Positions 23,043 to 34,424 of a stretch of 64,000 bases of DNA are shown in pieces. The translations under genes were made by a program, and so were the position numbers. Numbering within the stretch: the stretch's first letter is position 1; every line of letters begins with the position of its first letter. Origin of the DNA: Cymodocea nodosa (taxonomy: Eukaryota; Streptophyta; Magnoliopsida; Alismatales; Cymodoceaceae); contig CM072338.1 of the NCBI GenBank assembly GCA_036874045.1, positions 14,220,501 to 14,284,500 on the forward strand, given 5' to 3'. Under the pieces are notes generated by a model that did no database searches, had not been told where the DNA came from, and worked only from the letters and a program-made list of their open reading frames with translations.

Positions 23043-25192
23043 TGTTTAGAATGAAAAAGTGCATATTATTAACGATTAAATGATGGTTAATTGCATAATA
23101 TTTAGCTTATCATATAAGAATTAAGCCATTATGTTATAATTGCACTGTTATATGCTTTAATTGAAGAATTTGCTTAATTTAGGGGAATTAATGTTAATTT
23201 AGTACATTTATGAACTGTCGATAAGTTGCAGGCTGTGAAATTCTTAAGTATCTGAATTTTTTGATATTTCAGACAGTTATGTTTAACAGACCGAATATGT
23301 ATTGGATAGTTATGTTTAAATTGCCGAACAGTTATGTTTTGAGAGAATATTTTATTATTTCCTGAAGTACACGTGTCGAAACCATAATGAATGACTTAAG
23401 TGAACTTTCAATGAGTTATCTATAACTATCTAAAATTGCAGCTAGGCATTTGATAGTTATCCCTATAACTCTCCGAAATCTCTTTTTATTTATAAAATAG
23501 CTAAGGACACGTGTCATGTTCTAGGAAATTGACTTAAGTGGATTTTCGGTGAGTTAGTTGTAACTATCCGAAATGCATCTGAGCATCGGATAGTTAGACC
23601 TGTAACTCTCCGAAATGTTATTTTATGATTAAACTACTACTAACACGTGTTGAGATCTGGTAGATTTACTTAAGTTATATATCGGTGAGTTATTTGTAAC
23701 TATCCGAAATGCATCTGAGCATCGGATAGTTAAGTTTATAAGTATCCGAAATGCACCTAAGCATCGGATAGTTAAATTTATGCACATGTTTTATAGTTAA
23801 ATCAACGAAGAAAGTCCGTTGAGTTATCTGTAACTCAACGGACTATATATTTTCTAATATGCCACTATAGCGGTTGCAGGAACAGACAGTTGGAGGAGAA
23901 AAACCTCATTTGCACGTATTGCGCAGGGAAAGAAATCATCGCCATTGATACGAATGAAGGAAATCCAACCGACCATTCAAGTAGAAGCAGTTACTACTGA
24001 AAAAATATAAAAGAAAAGAAGAAAAAAGAAGAAGGGTGTGATCGATGAACGGATAGTGTGTGCAGAGGAGGATGAGCGTCACAATTCTCTGAAGTACCAC
24101 ACCAACCGCCATCACCACCACCATAATCACCAACCATCGGAGGTCTATGAAGATACTTGCCTGATGTCGGGTCGATTCCGAGCCAAACACAGTGCCTGAC
24201 AACCACTGTGAGGAGTGATCGCATCGCGGGAAGGGAAGCCATTTTCACCAAGCGCCGACTCATATTTCAGGAGATCGTAAAGCTTTTAGCCTTGGCTTCG
24301 GGTTGATGCCTGTATGCTAAAGAGGAGATCATCTTGCAATTCTGGACTCGCGATTCTATAGGGAGAGGAGATAGGATTGTAAGTGGTTTAATTTTCAGTG
24401 GTGTAATCGCATTGCAAGTAGTGTCGGAAGTATTTACTGTCAAATGAGATTACTTTACATTTCACATGTCGCCCATTTCCATGTTTATATTAAAACAAAA
24501 ATACCAAAAATAATTTATCTATGTTTGTATATTGTATTTGAGTGTTGTATTGTTTGTGTTGTATCGTCATTAATGTTATCTTTGTCAGTGTTGTGATTGT
24601 TTTATGCTTATTTTAGTTTTACAATTTACTGAAATTGGTTCGTTCAAAAGACTTAAAGATTTTAATGGTTACTGTTTGAATTATCTGAATGTTAGTATTG
24701 CTTAATGATAAATCCAATGTTAACTAACATTAAAGAGCTTAATTGATGTTATTTACAATTTGTGGAATCGCACAATGGTTGGCCAAATTCCTCTGTAAAT
24801 AGCAGTATTAAAAAAGAAAAGTGAGGCTCGTGGAGTTAACTTAAGTCCACGAGGTTAGTCCGTTGAGTTAGCCATAACTCAACGAACTTAGTTCGTTAAG
24901 TTAACTATAAGTCAACGGAGAGCTTATTGAATATATAAATTTGATTGTTAACAAACGAACAGTTCTCAAGTTCTTCAGCAATTCTCTATGGGATCGACCT
25001 GTACTTGTACACTGATACAATAGACACTGTGCACTTGCAGTTAAAGTACAAATTGGAATTAATATCTAAATTATATTAAAGGTTGTTTATTTTCTTCTAA
25101 AAGTGAGAATAGACATAAAGATAAATTAACTAAGTAAAAACAGAAGTAACAAATCCAAGTTTTTCTAGTGTAATGCTGGGAAAACCCAAACA
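23043..25192 (+). repeat. 3' LTR of the 13.3-kb element
   Basis: 2150 bp, partner of 11883-14055, with the same G-box repeats, antisense frame (23936-24263) and hairpin array (24827-24917). Followed by the duplicated GGAAG (25193-25197). Confidence 0.95.
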
Positions 25193-25638
25193 GGAAGGAC
25201 AAAGAAATTGAATTGTTTGAAATTCATTGGTATTTGAACATTGTTGTAACATTTAATTTCATTTGGTATGTTGTAATATTTAAGATATTTGAATAAAATA
25301 TTGAATTTTCAAAAATATTGTGAATTTTTTATAAATTAATTAACAATTAAATATTGTTAATAATAATATTTGTCTTTTATTATTATCTTGAAAAAATCAT
25401 TAAAATATAAAAAATATTTATTTATAATTTGTATTACTTTACTTTCCTTCACTTTCTAAACATACACTAACACCTTCAAATTTTTGGAATTTTTCACTAT
25501 TTCCTGAACTTTCTGAATATACACTAACATCTTCAAATTTTCTAAATTTCCCAAACTTTCTCTAGGTTTCTATTTCTCTCATTTTCCAGATTTTCCTGAA
25601 CTTTCTTTCTTGAACTTTCCAATGCCATTAACACCTCC
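25193..25638 (+). other. Displaced 3' end of Harbinger-1
   Basis: Holds the last transposase codons and stop (TGA 25209-25211), then AT-rich sequence with three iterated TIR-like copies: acactaacacctt near 25463, acactaacatctt near 25519 and attaacacctcc at 25627-25638. TAA follows. Confidence 0.75.
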
Positions 25639-25641
25639 TAA

Positions 25642-27184
25642 ATTTCTAAATTTAATAGGCCTTGCATGTAGAATTTGACTTGAAATCAATATATTGTATT
25701 TCTACAATGCTTCATTAGATCTAAAATAAATCAAATTACTTTAAATATTTAGTGTTCTATATTCAAAAGGTGATACCTAAAGCCTAGATTCTGAATTTAA
25801 TTCATCTTTTAGAATCACTTCTTTAAAATGAATGTCATTTTGTTCCTTTATCAAAATATTTTCTTGAAGTTGCTCAGATAAGTTTAATTCTTTAGCTCCA
25901 ATAGTGTAAGGAACATTATCAATGTCTTCAACATTCATTAATTCAATTTCTATAGATTGTTTAGAGTTTAAATTTACCACAAATTCAACAGCCCTTGTAT
26001 TTTCCTGTATATTTTCATTTTCTTCAATAGATATTTTCATGTCTTCATATTGTGAATTCTTAGACTTTGTATTTGTAGATTTTGAAATAGGTTGATTAAC
26101 ATTAAGCTCTTCTAGAGTCTTTTCTTTTCAATAGTCTCTACTCTAGACGATCCAACCTTTGAACTAGTTACTACCTCAATATTTTCAAGTACTTCTATAA
26201 TAACTTGTTCAATATCATCTACTTGATGCTTTAATTGTTCAGTTTTCTTATCATCAGGGCTTAATTCAATAGAAAAACTTGAACTAATTTGTTGCTTTTG
26301 TTTCGTTCCAAGTTTTCTAGAAAATGATAATAAAGTTTCATTATCACTATCAATTTCAGTATGTTCTAAACTAATTAACTTCTCAAATATAATATAAGGT
26401 ACAATGTCAAGATATACATTGTCCTTTGAAATTAAATCCTCATCTAATTTTCCTTTATCAAATAAATTCATTTCCTCAAAAACAATTTCTTTTTGCTTAT
26501 GTTTTCTAACTCTTTGTTTTTTGTAACAAGACATCTATTTTTCGTCTTGTATTTTTGCTATTTTCTTATGTATCTGTTTCAAAAATGTTTTCTATTTTAA
26601 TTCTTCAAAAGCACTCTCTATTGCTATTACTTTTCTAAGTCCTTCAACTTTTTCTTGGTCAACAGCAATGTCTTTCTATTTTTCCTTTGAAAATAATGGA
26701 GTAGGTATAGCAAATTCATGTTCTTCCTCAAATGATTTAAATCATGTTCCATTTATTGGTGTTTAAGGAATTCTACTCAATGAACCTACAACTTTTTCCA
26801 AATATTGTGCATATTGTTCCAAAAATGTTATCTCAACACATTTCATATGATATTCTCTATCAAATTTACTTCTTATACCTATAAATTATATATTCTCAGT
26901 AGTATGTTTTAATTCCAAACGAACTTCATCAAGTATTTCTTCTAAAAAGAAATATTCACTATAAATTTTCGCTAACCTTCTATCTACCTAAAGTATCTTT
27001 TTAAACCATGAATGTGAAACTTCATCTTCATCTATCTATTTTCCTCTTACGTTTCCTCTACCTTTTCTTCTACCTCTACCACACCTTTTGTAGAACTTTG
27101 AATACATCATCACAGGTGGTTATAAGAACAAACAAGTAGAAAAGTTTTTTAGAAAGATTTTATGAGATAACCTAAGTTCTCGTG
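25642..27184 (-). mobile_element. 5' half of the minus-strand LTR-element internal region
   Basis: Minus-strand text from about 27110 (MMYSKFYKRCGRGRRKGRG) through acidic, E/K/S-rich stretches (for example 26534-26112 and 26040-25777) resembles the acidic N-terminal part of the extra ORF at 15.7-17 kb. Its domain half lies across Harbinger-1 at 7.85-7.2 kb, so Harbinger-1 landed inside this ORF region. No pol is seen in either half. Fossil with several breaks, older than Harbinger-1. Confidence 0.6.
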
Positions 27185-29221
27185 TGTTCGGTTTGTTTTG
27201 TTTACTTATATATGTATATTTACTTAAAAACTTTGTTTAAGTGATTTTCATTTGCTTTAATTATATATTGATAATTCTTTTAGAAGTAAACAAACAATTT
27301 TCACAAATTATATATTAAATCCAATTTGTTTTTAATTGTAAGTGCATAGTGTCTATTGTATTTGTATGCAAGTACAAGTTGATCTCATAGAGATTGAATA
27401 AAAATTTCATACTATTTTAATTTTTATAACCAGAGTTTCATATATTTTAAATTACATACTTTGTTGACTTACTATTAACTCAACGGACTTAGATCATGAA
27501 ATTATAGTTAACTCAATGGACTATCCATGTGAACTTAAGTTAACTCCACGAGCCTAACAAAGGAATTTAGCCATCCATTGGGTGGCTCCACAGAATGTAA
27601 ATAACATCAATTATACTTTTAATATTAGTTAAATTGGGATTTGTCATTAATCAACACTAACATCCAGATATTTCAAATAGTAACCATTAAGATTTTGGTT
27701 GTTTTGTACGAATGAATTTCAATAATCACTAAAACTATTTCCTATGTTTTGAAACAAATAAATACGAAACATTCACAATACTGACAATAATAACATTAAT
27801 CACAATATAAAACAAATACTACAACACATAAATGTTAACTATAAACATAGATAATTAGTTTTTTTTTTGGGATTTTTGTTTTTATATGTTCCTAAAGATG
27901 AACAAAAAGTGAAATGTAGAAATTCTCTATTGACAGTAAAAACTTTCGTCACTACATGCAACATGATTACACCATTGAAAACTTTATCATTTACAGCCAT
28001 GCCTCCTCTCCTTATAGAATCGCGAACCAAGACTTGTAAGTTGATCTCTTTAGTATATTGGCATCAACCTGACATCAAGGCTAAAAACTTTATGATTTCC
28101 TAAGAGATGAGTCGATGCTTGGTGAAAATGGTTTTTCTTCCTATGACATGATCACTCTTCACAGTGGTTGTTAGTCACCATGTTTGGCTCGAAATCGACC
28201 CGACATTTGGAAAGTATCCTCACAAACCTCTGATAGTTGGTGATTGGTGGTGGTGTTGTAGAACTTTAAGGAACTTCCAACGCTTTTTGTAGTTAGTGCG
28301 GTTCTCCACACTCTCCACACACACCTCTTCGTTCTTCTCCTCTTCTTTTTATAATTCTTTTAGTAGTAACTGTCTTTACCTAAATGATCAGTTGGATTTC
28401 CTTCATTCATATCAACGGTGATGATTTCTTCTTCATTCTGTGATTTAAATTCTACGTGATACGTGCAATCATGGTTTTCCTTCGAATTTCCTATTTCTGC
28501 AACTGCTTCACATTAAATATTAGAAAATAGCTGGTCCGTGGAGTTAATGTAACTCAAGGAACTTACTTTATTAACTTAACTATTAACTCAATAGACTTCC
28601 CTCATTGAGTAAAGCTTAACTCAATGAACTTGATATAAAATAATAATATAAAACATGTGTAACTCACGTGACAAAAAGAAATACTTATAATTTAAAACAA
28701 CTTTCCAATGATAAAATAATTTTTTGAATACTTACAAACTATAAGTATCCGAAAATTATATGCATTTCGGATAGTTAGCATTCAACCTTTAGAAGGATAA
28801 CTTAAGTCATGTTTTAAAGTCACGACACGTGTCCTACTTGAAACAACTATCACATTTAAATTCAACAAGTGCATAATACTAATTTAACGAGTTTTTACAC
28901 CTTTAAACTTGTAACTCAATGAACTTACCTCGTTAAGTTAACTATAACTCAACAAGTTGTTACCATGCACTTGTACATGATTAATATATGCAAATAAAAC
29001 ATATCATGCTTAACACTATAAAACCACACTTAAATCAAGTTTTCAATTTTTAGAAATGATATTTAATTAACATTAATTCCTTGGAATTATGCACATTTTG
29101 TAATTAAGGCATATAATCATGCAATTGTAATATAATGGCTTAATTCTCATATGATAAGCTAAATATTATACAATTAACCATTACTTAACCATTAATATTA
29201 TACACTTTTTCATTCTAAACA
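27185..29221 (-). repeat. Diverged LTR of the same family as the 13.3-kb element, minus strand
   Basis: Reads on the minus strand from TGTTTAGAATGAAAAAGTG (plus-strand end 29221) to about CCGAACA (27185). It shares with 11883-14055 the start, the 'gatctcatagag...tgcatagtgtctattg' end region, the antisense-frame region (near 28107-28290 on the plus strand) and AACTCAACGA-type modules at 27470-27550 and 28530-28960. It is much more diverged than the 13.3-kb element's own two LTRs, so older. No clear target duplication is seen. It may be the 5' LTR of the minus-strand relic at 25642-27184. Confidence 0.75.
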
Positions 29222-29629
29222 TCTAGCTAGGATAATAGCCACTATTTTAACTTGCTCAATTTTTCAAAAGAAAGGTCATGCAGATGAATTGGAAAGAAAG
29301 GTATACTAAGCCACTTATACTGTGATAGTTGGTATTAAAATTAACTAGGCAAAAGTGGTGATTGCTTAGATTGCTCATCTGTAGAGTTTTATGTATTAGG
29401 ATTGATAGGCTCATTAGAGGGTAAATGGTGTGAGTGTGTAAATTTTAACTTCCTTTTTCACTTAATCGATTGATTCAATTTATCTGTGAGTTGAATTAAT
29501 TGAAATAGATGCAAAACAATAGATAGAAAGAAACACTAGAAGATTTTAGGTGGTTCACCAACTTGGCTAGTCCACCCCCAAGATTCACTTGGGCTTCACT
29601 AAGTAGACGAATACTTACGACACTTGCTG
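29222..29629. other. LTR-element leader-like sequence, left part
   Basis: Contains 'ggtggttcaccaacttggc' and 'caagattcacttgggcttc' phrases common in plant LTR-element leaders. It looks continuous with 31194-31313, from which the solo LTR separates it. No gene. Confidence 0.4.
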
Positions 29630-31193
29630 TAGGATCGTATGGCTATACAAGAGGGGGGTGAATTGTGTTTTTCAACATTTTAGACTATAATTGAAACTTC
29701 AAAATTAAAAATAAGTCGAGACACTATTTTCATAAAATCATTTTTAATTAAGGTTTCAATTACAATATATAATTCAATTCTCCTCAAAAATTGTAGATGC
29801 AATTATATATCGATACCATGTTTCATCTATACAATTTCATAACTACAAATAGAGAAAACTAATGTGCAAAAATTAAAACATTTCTCCTTATTTGAGATCT
29901 TCTTCTTCTTCTTCAGCAATTCTTCAGTGATGAATTTCTTGTCTTTCTCTACTTCATCGAATTTGCTTTCTTCTATTACTTTAGATCTTCAATGACATAA
30001 ATCTAACCTTTTCTGCTTCACTGAATTTTCTTCCATCTGAGAGTTTTTCCCTGAAGAGTGTTTTTGATCCCTGAAAAGATTTTTCATTTGGTGTGCAGGG
30101 ATGATTGATCAATGAGAATTCTATGCCTTTTATACTGTATATTCACTTCATGCATATCCTCCATGTTTAATCCCTATTAGTTTTCCACTTCTTCATGACT
30201 TCTTTTTTTCCTTCATCGAAATACACACATTCTGACCCACGTTTACATTTTGAATTTTCTTTAATCATCAATCCTGAATATTTGAAAAATTTCCTGCAAA
30301 ATAAACTTTCTCGTCCAAAATTTTTCATCAAGTATAATAATTAATCGTTACTTTAATATTAACTAAACGAGTAACACAAGTAGATATATAACTTAACGTT
30401 TCTAATTTAACGAGTTCCTCATGTGCCAACTCACGTGACAAGTACTGTAACTAACTCAACGAACTAAGTCTGTGATGTTACGCTAACTCAACAAACTAGC
30501 TTCGTGGTGTTACGATAACTTAACGAACCAACTTTGTTGTATTACAAATAACTCAACGAACCAGTAATAAACAAATGTTTTTATAATAAGAATTTTACCA
30601 TGTGCAAAAATAACAACTTAAGTTTATAACGCTAACCTAGCACGTTGTCTTAGTGTTCAATATAGCAACTCAACGCGTGTAGTTATGTTAACTTAACGAG
30701 TTAAACATGTGTAACTCATGTGATACAATATAACATTCGTAACATTTAATTTCACCACATGTACAATACTAACGTAACGAGTTCGTCTATTCTTTTAATC
30801 ACTAACTTAACGAGTTCTTATGTGACCTATTTTAACCTTTAAGCCTCTAACTTAACGAGTTCTCACGTGGCCTCTATACAAATAACACTCTAACTTAACG
30901 AGTTGTCTAAACGTGCACTATTCATGATACAGAAAATTTAACTTTAAAACATATCATGTTTTTTAATAAAAACACACGTTAACTTAACGTTTAGTTAAAT
31001 AAGAAATTAATGCAACAAAATGACTAGTTATTTAACTTAGTATAATTTCAGATCCAATACAGACAAGTATTTATATCAGTAAGCTTTTTCTGTATTAATT
31101 GATATTTTTAATTTCTTTTCACAAGCAATAGTAATTGAGCAAATATGATTACTTTCATTCAACACACATCATCAAAACAAAATACCCAACACT
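29630..31193 (-). repeat. Solo LTR (1.56 kb)
   Basis: Plus-strand TGTAGGATCG...ACCCAACA, the same type as 5211-6762. Flanked by CTTGC (29625-29629) and CTTAC (31194-31198), a 5-bp target duplication with one difference, and with no internal region, so it is a solo LTR left by recombination between the two LTRs of a full element. It contains a 32-bp module array. Confidence 0.75.
30452..30570. repeat. Four-unit 32-33 bp module array in the solo LTR
   Basis: TAACTCAACGA-type units start at 30452, 30484, 30516 and 30549 (spacing 32, 32, 33), each with a TTCGTGGTGTTA-like second half. Same design as at 5984-6130. Confidence 0.8.
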
Positions 31194-31313
31194 TACTTTT
31201 AGGTTGAAGCAAGAACTAACACTTGAACTTTTAGGTTGAAGCTCAACAGCCAACCTTTCTTCGAGCTTCCAAGTATAAGCTCTTAACCGATAGTGAATTT
31301 TCAGGTTGTGTAG

Positions 31314-31890
31314 GATCGTCTGTATCACAAGAGGGGGGGTGAATTGTGTCTTTAGTAATTAAATACTAGCGGATAAAATAAGAGCACAAAACACTCGTAA
31401 ATGAAATTCTATTCTTTTATTTCAAGACAAAATTTACAATATCTTTTAAGCTCAATTCCCTTCTTGACGGTTTTAATACAATAATGTTCGATATACAATT
31501 CAAATAGGAAAACAAAGCTCTTATTCAAAACTAATTTTGAATTGTATATAACCTGATCTTTATGCACACAGCTTCTTTCTTTCTCTTTATTCAGCTTTTG
31601 TATCTCTTCTTCTCCAGTTGTCGAATTTCCAGACTTCTTACGTTTACAACTCTTTTTCTAAAATTGCTTGAAATTTCGAACTTCTTCTGATGTTGGAGAA
31701 TTTTTTTTAGAATATAAATATTCAAACTTAACTTTTCAGTTAAGGATCCGAATTGAATATTCTCAAAATCAAGGTATATTAGTGTCAAGTACTTCCAAAA
31801 TTATTTTTAAAAGAAATTAGACTTGCTAGGATACTATTTACCCCTCCTCTAATGTATCATTCAATCCTCATAAATCTTGCCTCTAATAGT
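31314..31890. repeat. Truncated third LTR-like start
   Basis: TGTAGGATCGTCTGTATCAC then the 'aagaggggggg tgaattgtg' motif, as at the plus-strand start of the other two LTRs of this type; the rest diverges. No end or partner was found. Fossil. Confidence 0.4.
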
Positions 31891-32210
31891 CACATTTTTT
31901 ACTTAGTTCATTGCGACATATGGAGGTTGCGTCAAGTTGTGTCTGTTAGTGGTTATCGTTATTATATTATTTTTGTGAATGACTATTCAAGAGTGTCTTG
32001 AATCTACTTGATAAAAGATCGTCAAAACATTGTATCTATTGTTCAACATTTCTTTATTGAAGTGAAAACTCAATCTTTTGTTATTCCAAAATGTTTGCGA
32101 ATTAATAATGCCTTAAAATTTATTAGCATGAAATGTCAAGACTTGTGTGCCTCCCTTGGAGTGATCCATTAGACTACTTGTGCTCACATTTCACAACTCT
32201 TACCAATATT
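31890..32210 (+). mobile_element. Copia integrase fragment
   Basis: Plus-strand text matches the Copia integrase core: SVSGYRYYIIFVNDYSRV, then YLIKDRQNIVSIVQHF, then CLRINNALKF (the place of the second catalytic Asp) and GVIHQTTCAHIS. Only about 300 bp remain; several breaks. It is a fossil unlinked to other pol parts. Confidence 0.8.
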
Positions 32211-32781
32211 TAGCCCCTCAAAACTCTTACTATCCACCTTTGGATTTGCAAGGGAGAAAGAGAGATTGTTGTGATGGAAATTTCTAATAGATATAGATTT
32301 TACGAAGTAGAGATTTTTGACTTTGAGCTCTCCTTAGAAAAGTTTACTACAAAATCCCTTGAGGTTGTTTGTTTAGGGACCAATATTATGAGATTGGATT
32401 TTTCATTTGTTTTCCAACAAGAGAAGAAAGAGGCAATCAAAGATATTATACCCTTTTTCCATTGGATCTTCATTTCCTTAGATCTAGGAAGGAGAGTGCA
32501 AAGGTTTACTAGAAAGAAAATGTCCCTTAAAAGATCAACAAGAAGAGTCGCAAGGAGGGAGGGTGGAAGAGTGTACCTTTAGAGTGACCTTTAGCAATAT
32601 AATCATGTGTGCTCATATTAAATGGAATGGGAATTTTTTTTTTCTCTTCACAAATCATCTTTTGATGATATATGGTCATAAGTCTAAAACACTTTCTTTC
32701 ACCAAGGAAGGGTTTGTGCTTAACGAAAATGAGTGGAAAAGTTGAGAAGGATGAAAAAGTATTTAATTCATTTGTAACTTA
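32211..32781. other. No recognisable gene
   Basis: The open frames here (32271-32582, 32563-32745) show no family signature. Nothing else is seen. Confidence 0.4.
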
Positions 32782-34385
32782 GGGGTGTTTGTGCATTTAA
32801 AAATAGTAGAAAGAAAATAATGAAATATTACAAAAAATGATAAAAATGAAAATGATAAAAAGTAACAAAAAGTTAGTAGAAAATCAAGGTGTTTGTGCAT
32901 AGAACAAAAAATAAGAGAATTTAAAATACGTGTATTTGTACACAAAATAGAAAATGATGGAAAATCATAGAAATGAGCCTGTAATGGGTTGGCTTAGCCT
33001 AACCCAATTTTTTAAATCAGGTTAGGCAAAGCTATAATATATTAGAAAATTAGCCCGTAGGTCGATTCAAGCTAGGCTAAGTTGACCCACAGGTTGATTA
33101 AGGCCCCAATGTTCGTTTTTAATGAACGTTATAAAAACAAACATTGAAATAAAATTTGTTTTTTATGAATGTTATAAAAATGAACGTTATCTCAACAAGA
33201 AAAAAACAAATGTTGAAACCAACAATTAGATGAAAATATAATACCACTAAATGAAAATGATTTTGCAATAGCTAATTATTTTATTAAATTTTTAAAATCA
33301 TTTTATAATACAACATAACATTTATTAGGAATATATTATTGTACATTTATTTATGCAATCCACTACTTATATAATATTGCAAGAGTTTTTAATAATTATA
33401 GTAATTATCTATTTTTTGTACTTATAGTTCTCAAGATGCAAGAAATTTTTTTAAAATATTGGAATAAGATACCTCTCTTATATATATTAAGTTTTTGTTT
33501 AGAGCCTAAGACTAAAGTAAAAGTTGTTAAAAATTAACAAATGTAATGCAAACTTGTTTAAACGTAGAACTTGGTCCAACAATTGAAAATGTAGAAGAAA
33601 GTTTAAATAATATGTTTGATTTATATGTTACAAAATATAGAATACAACAACAAATACAAAATATACCTATTTTTCACAACTATCATCATCATCAATAATT
33701 AATTATAATATATTTGACGATGAATATAGTGATTTTAACATAACAAATAAGAAAGAATTAAATAATTTTAATAATAATAATCATAACTATTTAATAAAAA
33801 ATTCAATCAATCGAACCAAAAAAAAGAAAGAAAGAACATACACATGAACAATGAAAAAATAATAATTGAAATGGAGCTATATGAAAATTTTAGTTTAACA
33901 AAATAAATGTTATATATATATAATATATAATTATCGATTTGAACCAAAACATGATCGGTTCAATTGAGTTTGTTTCTTTTAAAAATAAAATATATAGGAT
34001 TTTCACTTTATAAGTTAAGAAGACTCAATTAAATTAATCTCTTAAAATCATATAGATATAATTATAATAAAAAAATAATATAATCTCGATTGAATAGTTT
34101 AGTTGTTTTCTAAAAAAAATAATATAATCATAAAATATTTTACAGACTCAATTAAGACACTTTCGATTTGGTTAATTTAAATAAATATAAATATATATGT
34201 ATAAGAATATTATTATTATAATAATTTTTTTTCCATTGGATTCAAAAAGATTAAGGTCAGAAAATCAAAGAAAATAATAAAAAATGACAGAAAATTTGTT
34301 AGACACATAAATATCTAAAAAATAATATTATTTTTTGATATTTTTCATCATTTTTTAAGTACACAAAGACACACAAAAAATTTAA
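32782..34385. mobile_element. Candidate non-autonomous Harbinger-like element
   Basis: TTA at 32779-32781 precedes GGGGTGTTTGTGCATT, very like the Harbinger-2 ends. TTTGTGCA is iterated at 32788 and 32892, with a variant TTTGTACA near 32933, as in the Harbinger-2 subterminal region. The interior is AT-rich and noncoding. The right end is uncertain; 'gtacacaaagacacac' near 34360-34378 is a possible degenerate partner. Confidence 0.4.
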
Positions 34386-34424
34386 AATTTTCCAAATATA
34401 AAAAATTATAATTTCCGAAGAATC

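Larger units (their letters stand above)
11883..25192 (+). mobile_element. Athila-like LTR element without pol, carrying a captured F-box gene
   Basis: 13.3 kb. LTRs at 11883-14055 and 23043-25192 begin TGTTTAGAATG and end AAACA, flanked by the 5-bp duplication GGAAG. Primer site complementary to tRNA-Asp at 14063-14080; polypurine tract at 23029-23042. Order inside: gag C-terminal-like part (14.2-15.1 kb), extra ORF (15.7-17.9), gag N-terminal-like part (18.85-20.1), F-box/F-box-associated part (20.13-21.29), long noncoding tail. I find no reverse transcriptase, RNase H or integrase, so it would depend on a helper (compare the known gag-only TR-GAG class). The LTRs look about 96-97% alike by eye, including one roughly 30-bp length difference, which suggests an age of one to a few million years. 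The reading frames have roughly a dozen breaks. Fossil. Confidence 0.9.
7977..25638 (+). mobile_element. PIF/Harbinger DNA transposon 1 (contains a nested LTR element)
   Basis: TAA target duplication at 7974-7976 and 25639-25641. The terminal inverted repeats are degenerate: left GGGAGGGTTAGTGTAGG, right end reversed GGAGGTGTTAATGG. Without the nested element it is about 4.35 kb, normal for an autonomous Harbinger. It has the two expected genes in the expected order: a Myb/SANT-like protein (9287-10280) and a DDE transposase (10575 to 25211, split by the LTR element). Three TIR-like iterations occur at the right end (about 25441-25475, 25500-25535, 25612-25638). Both genes carry stops, so the copy is dead and could move only if supplied with transposase. 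Confidence 0.85.

Noticed and set aside
5211-31193. 5211-6762 and 29630-31193 as the two LTRs of one intact element
   Set aside because: The second has its own target duplication and looks solo; the flanks do not share a duplication across the pair.
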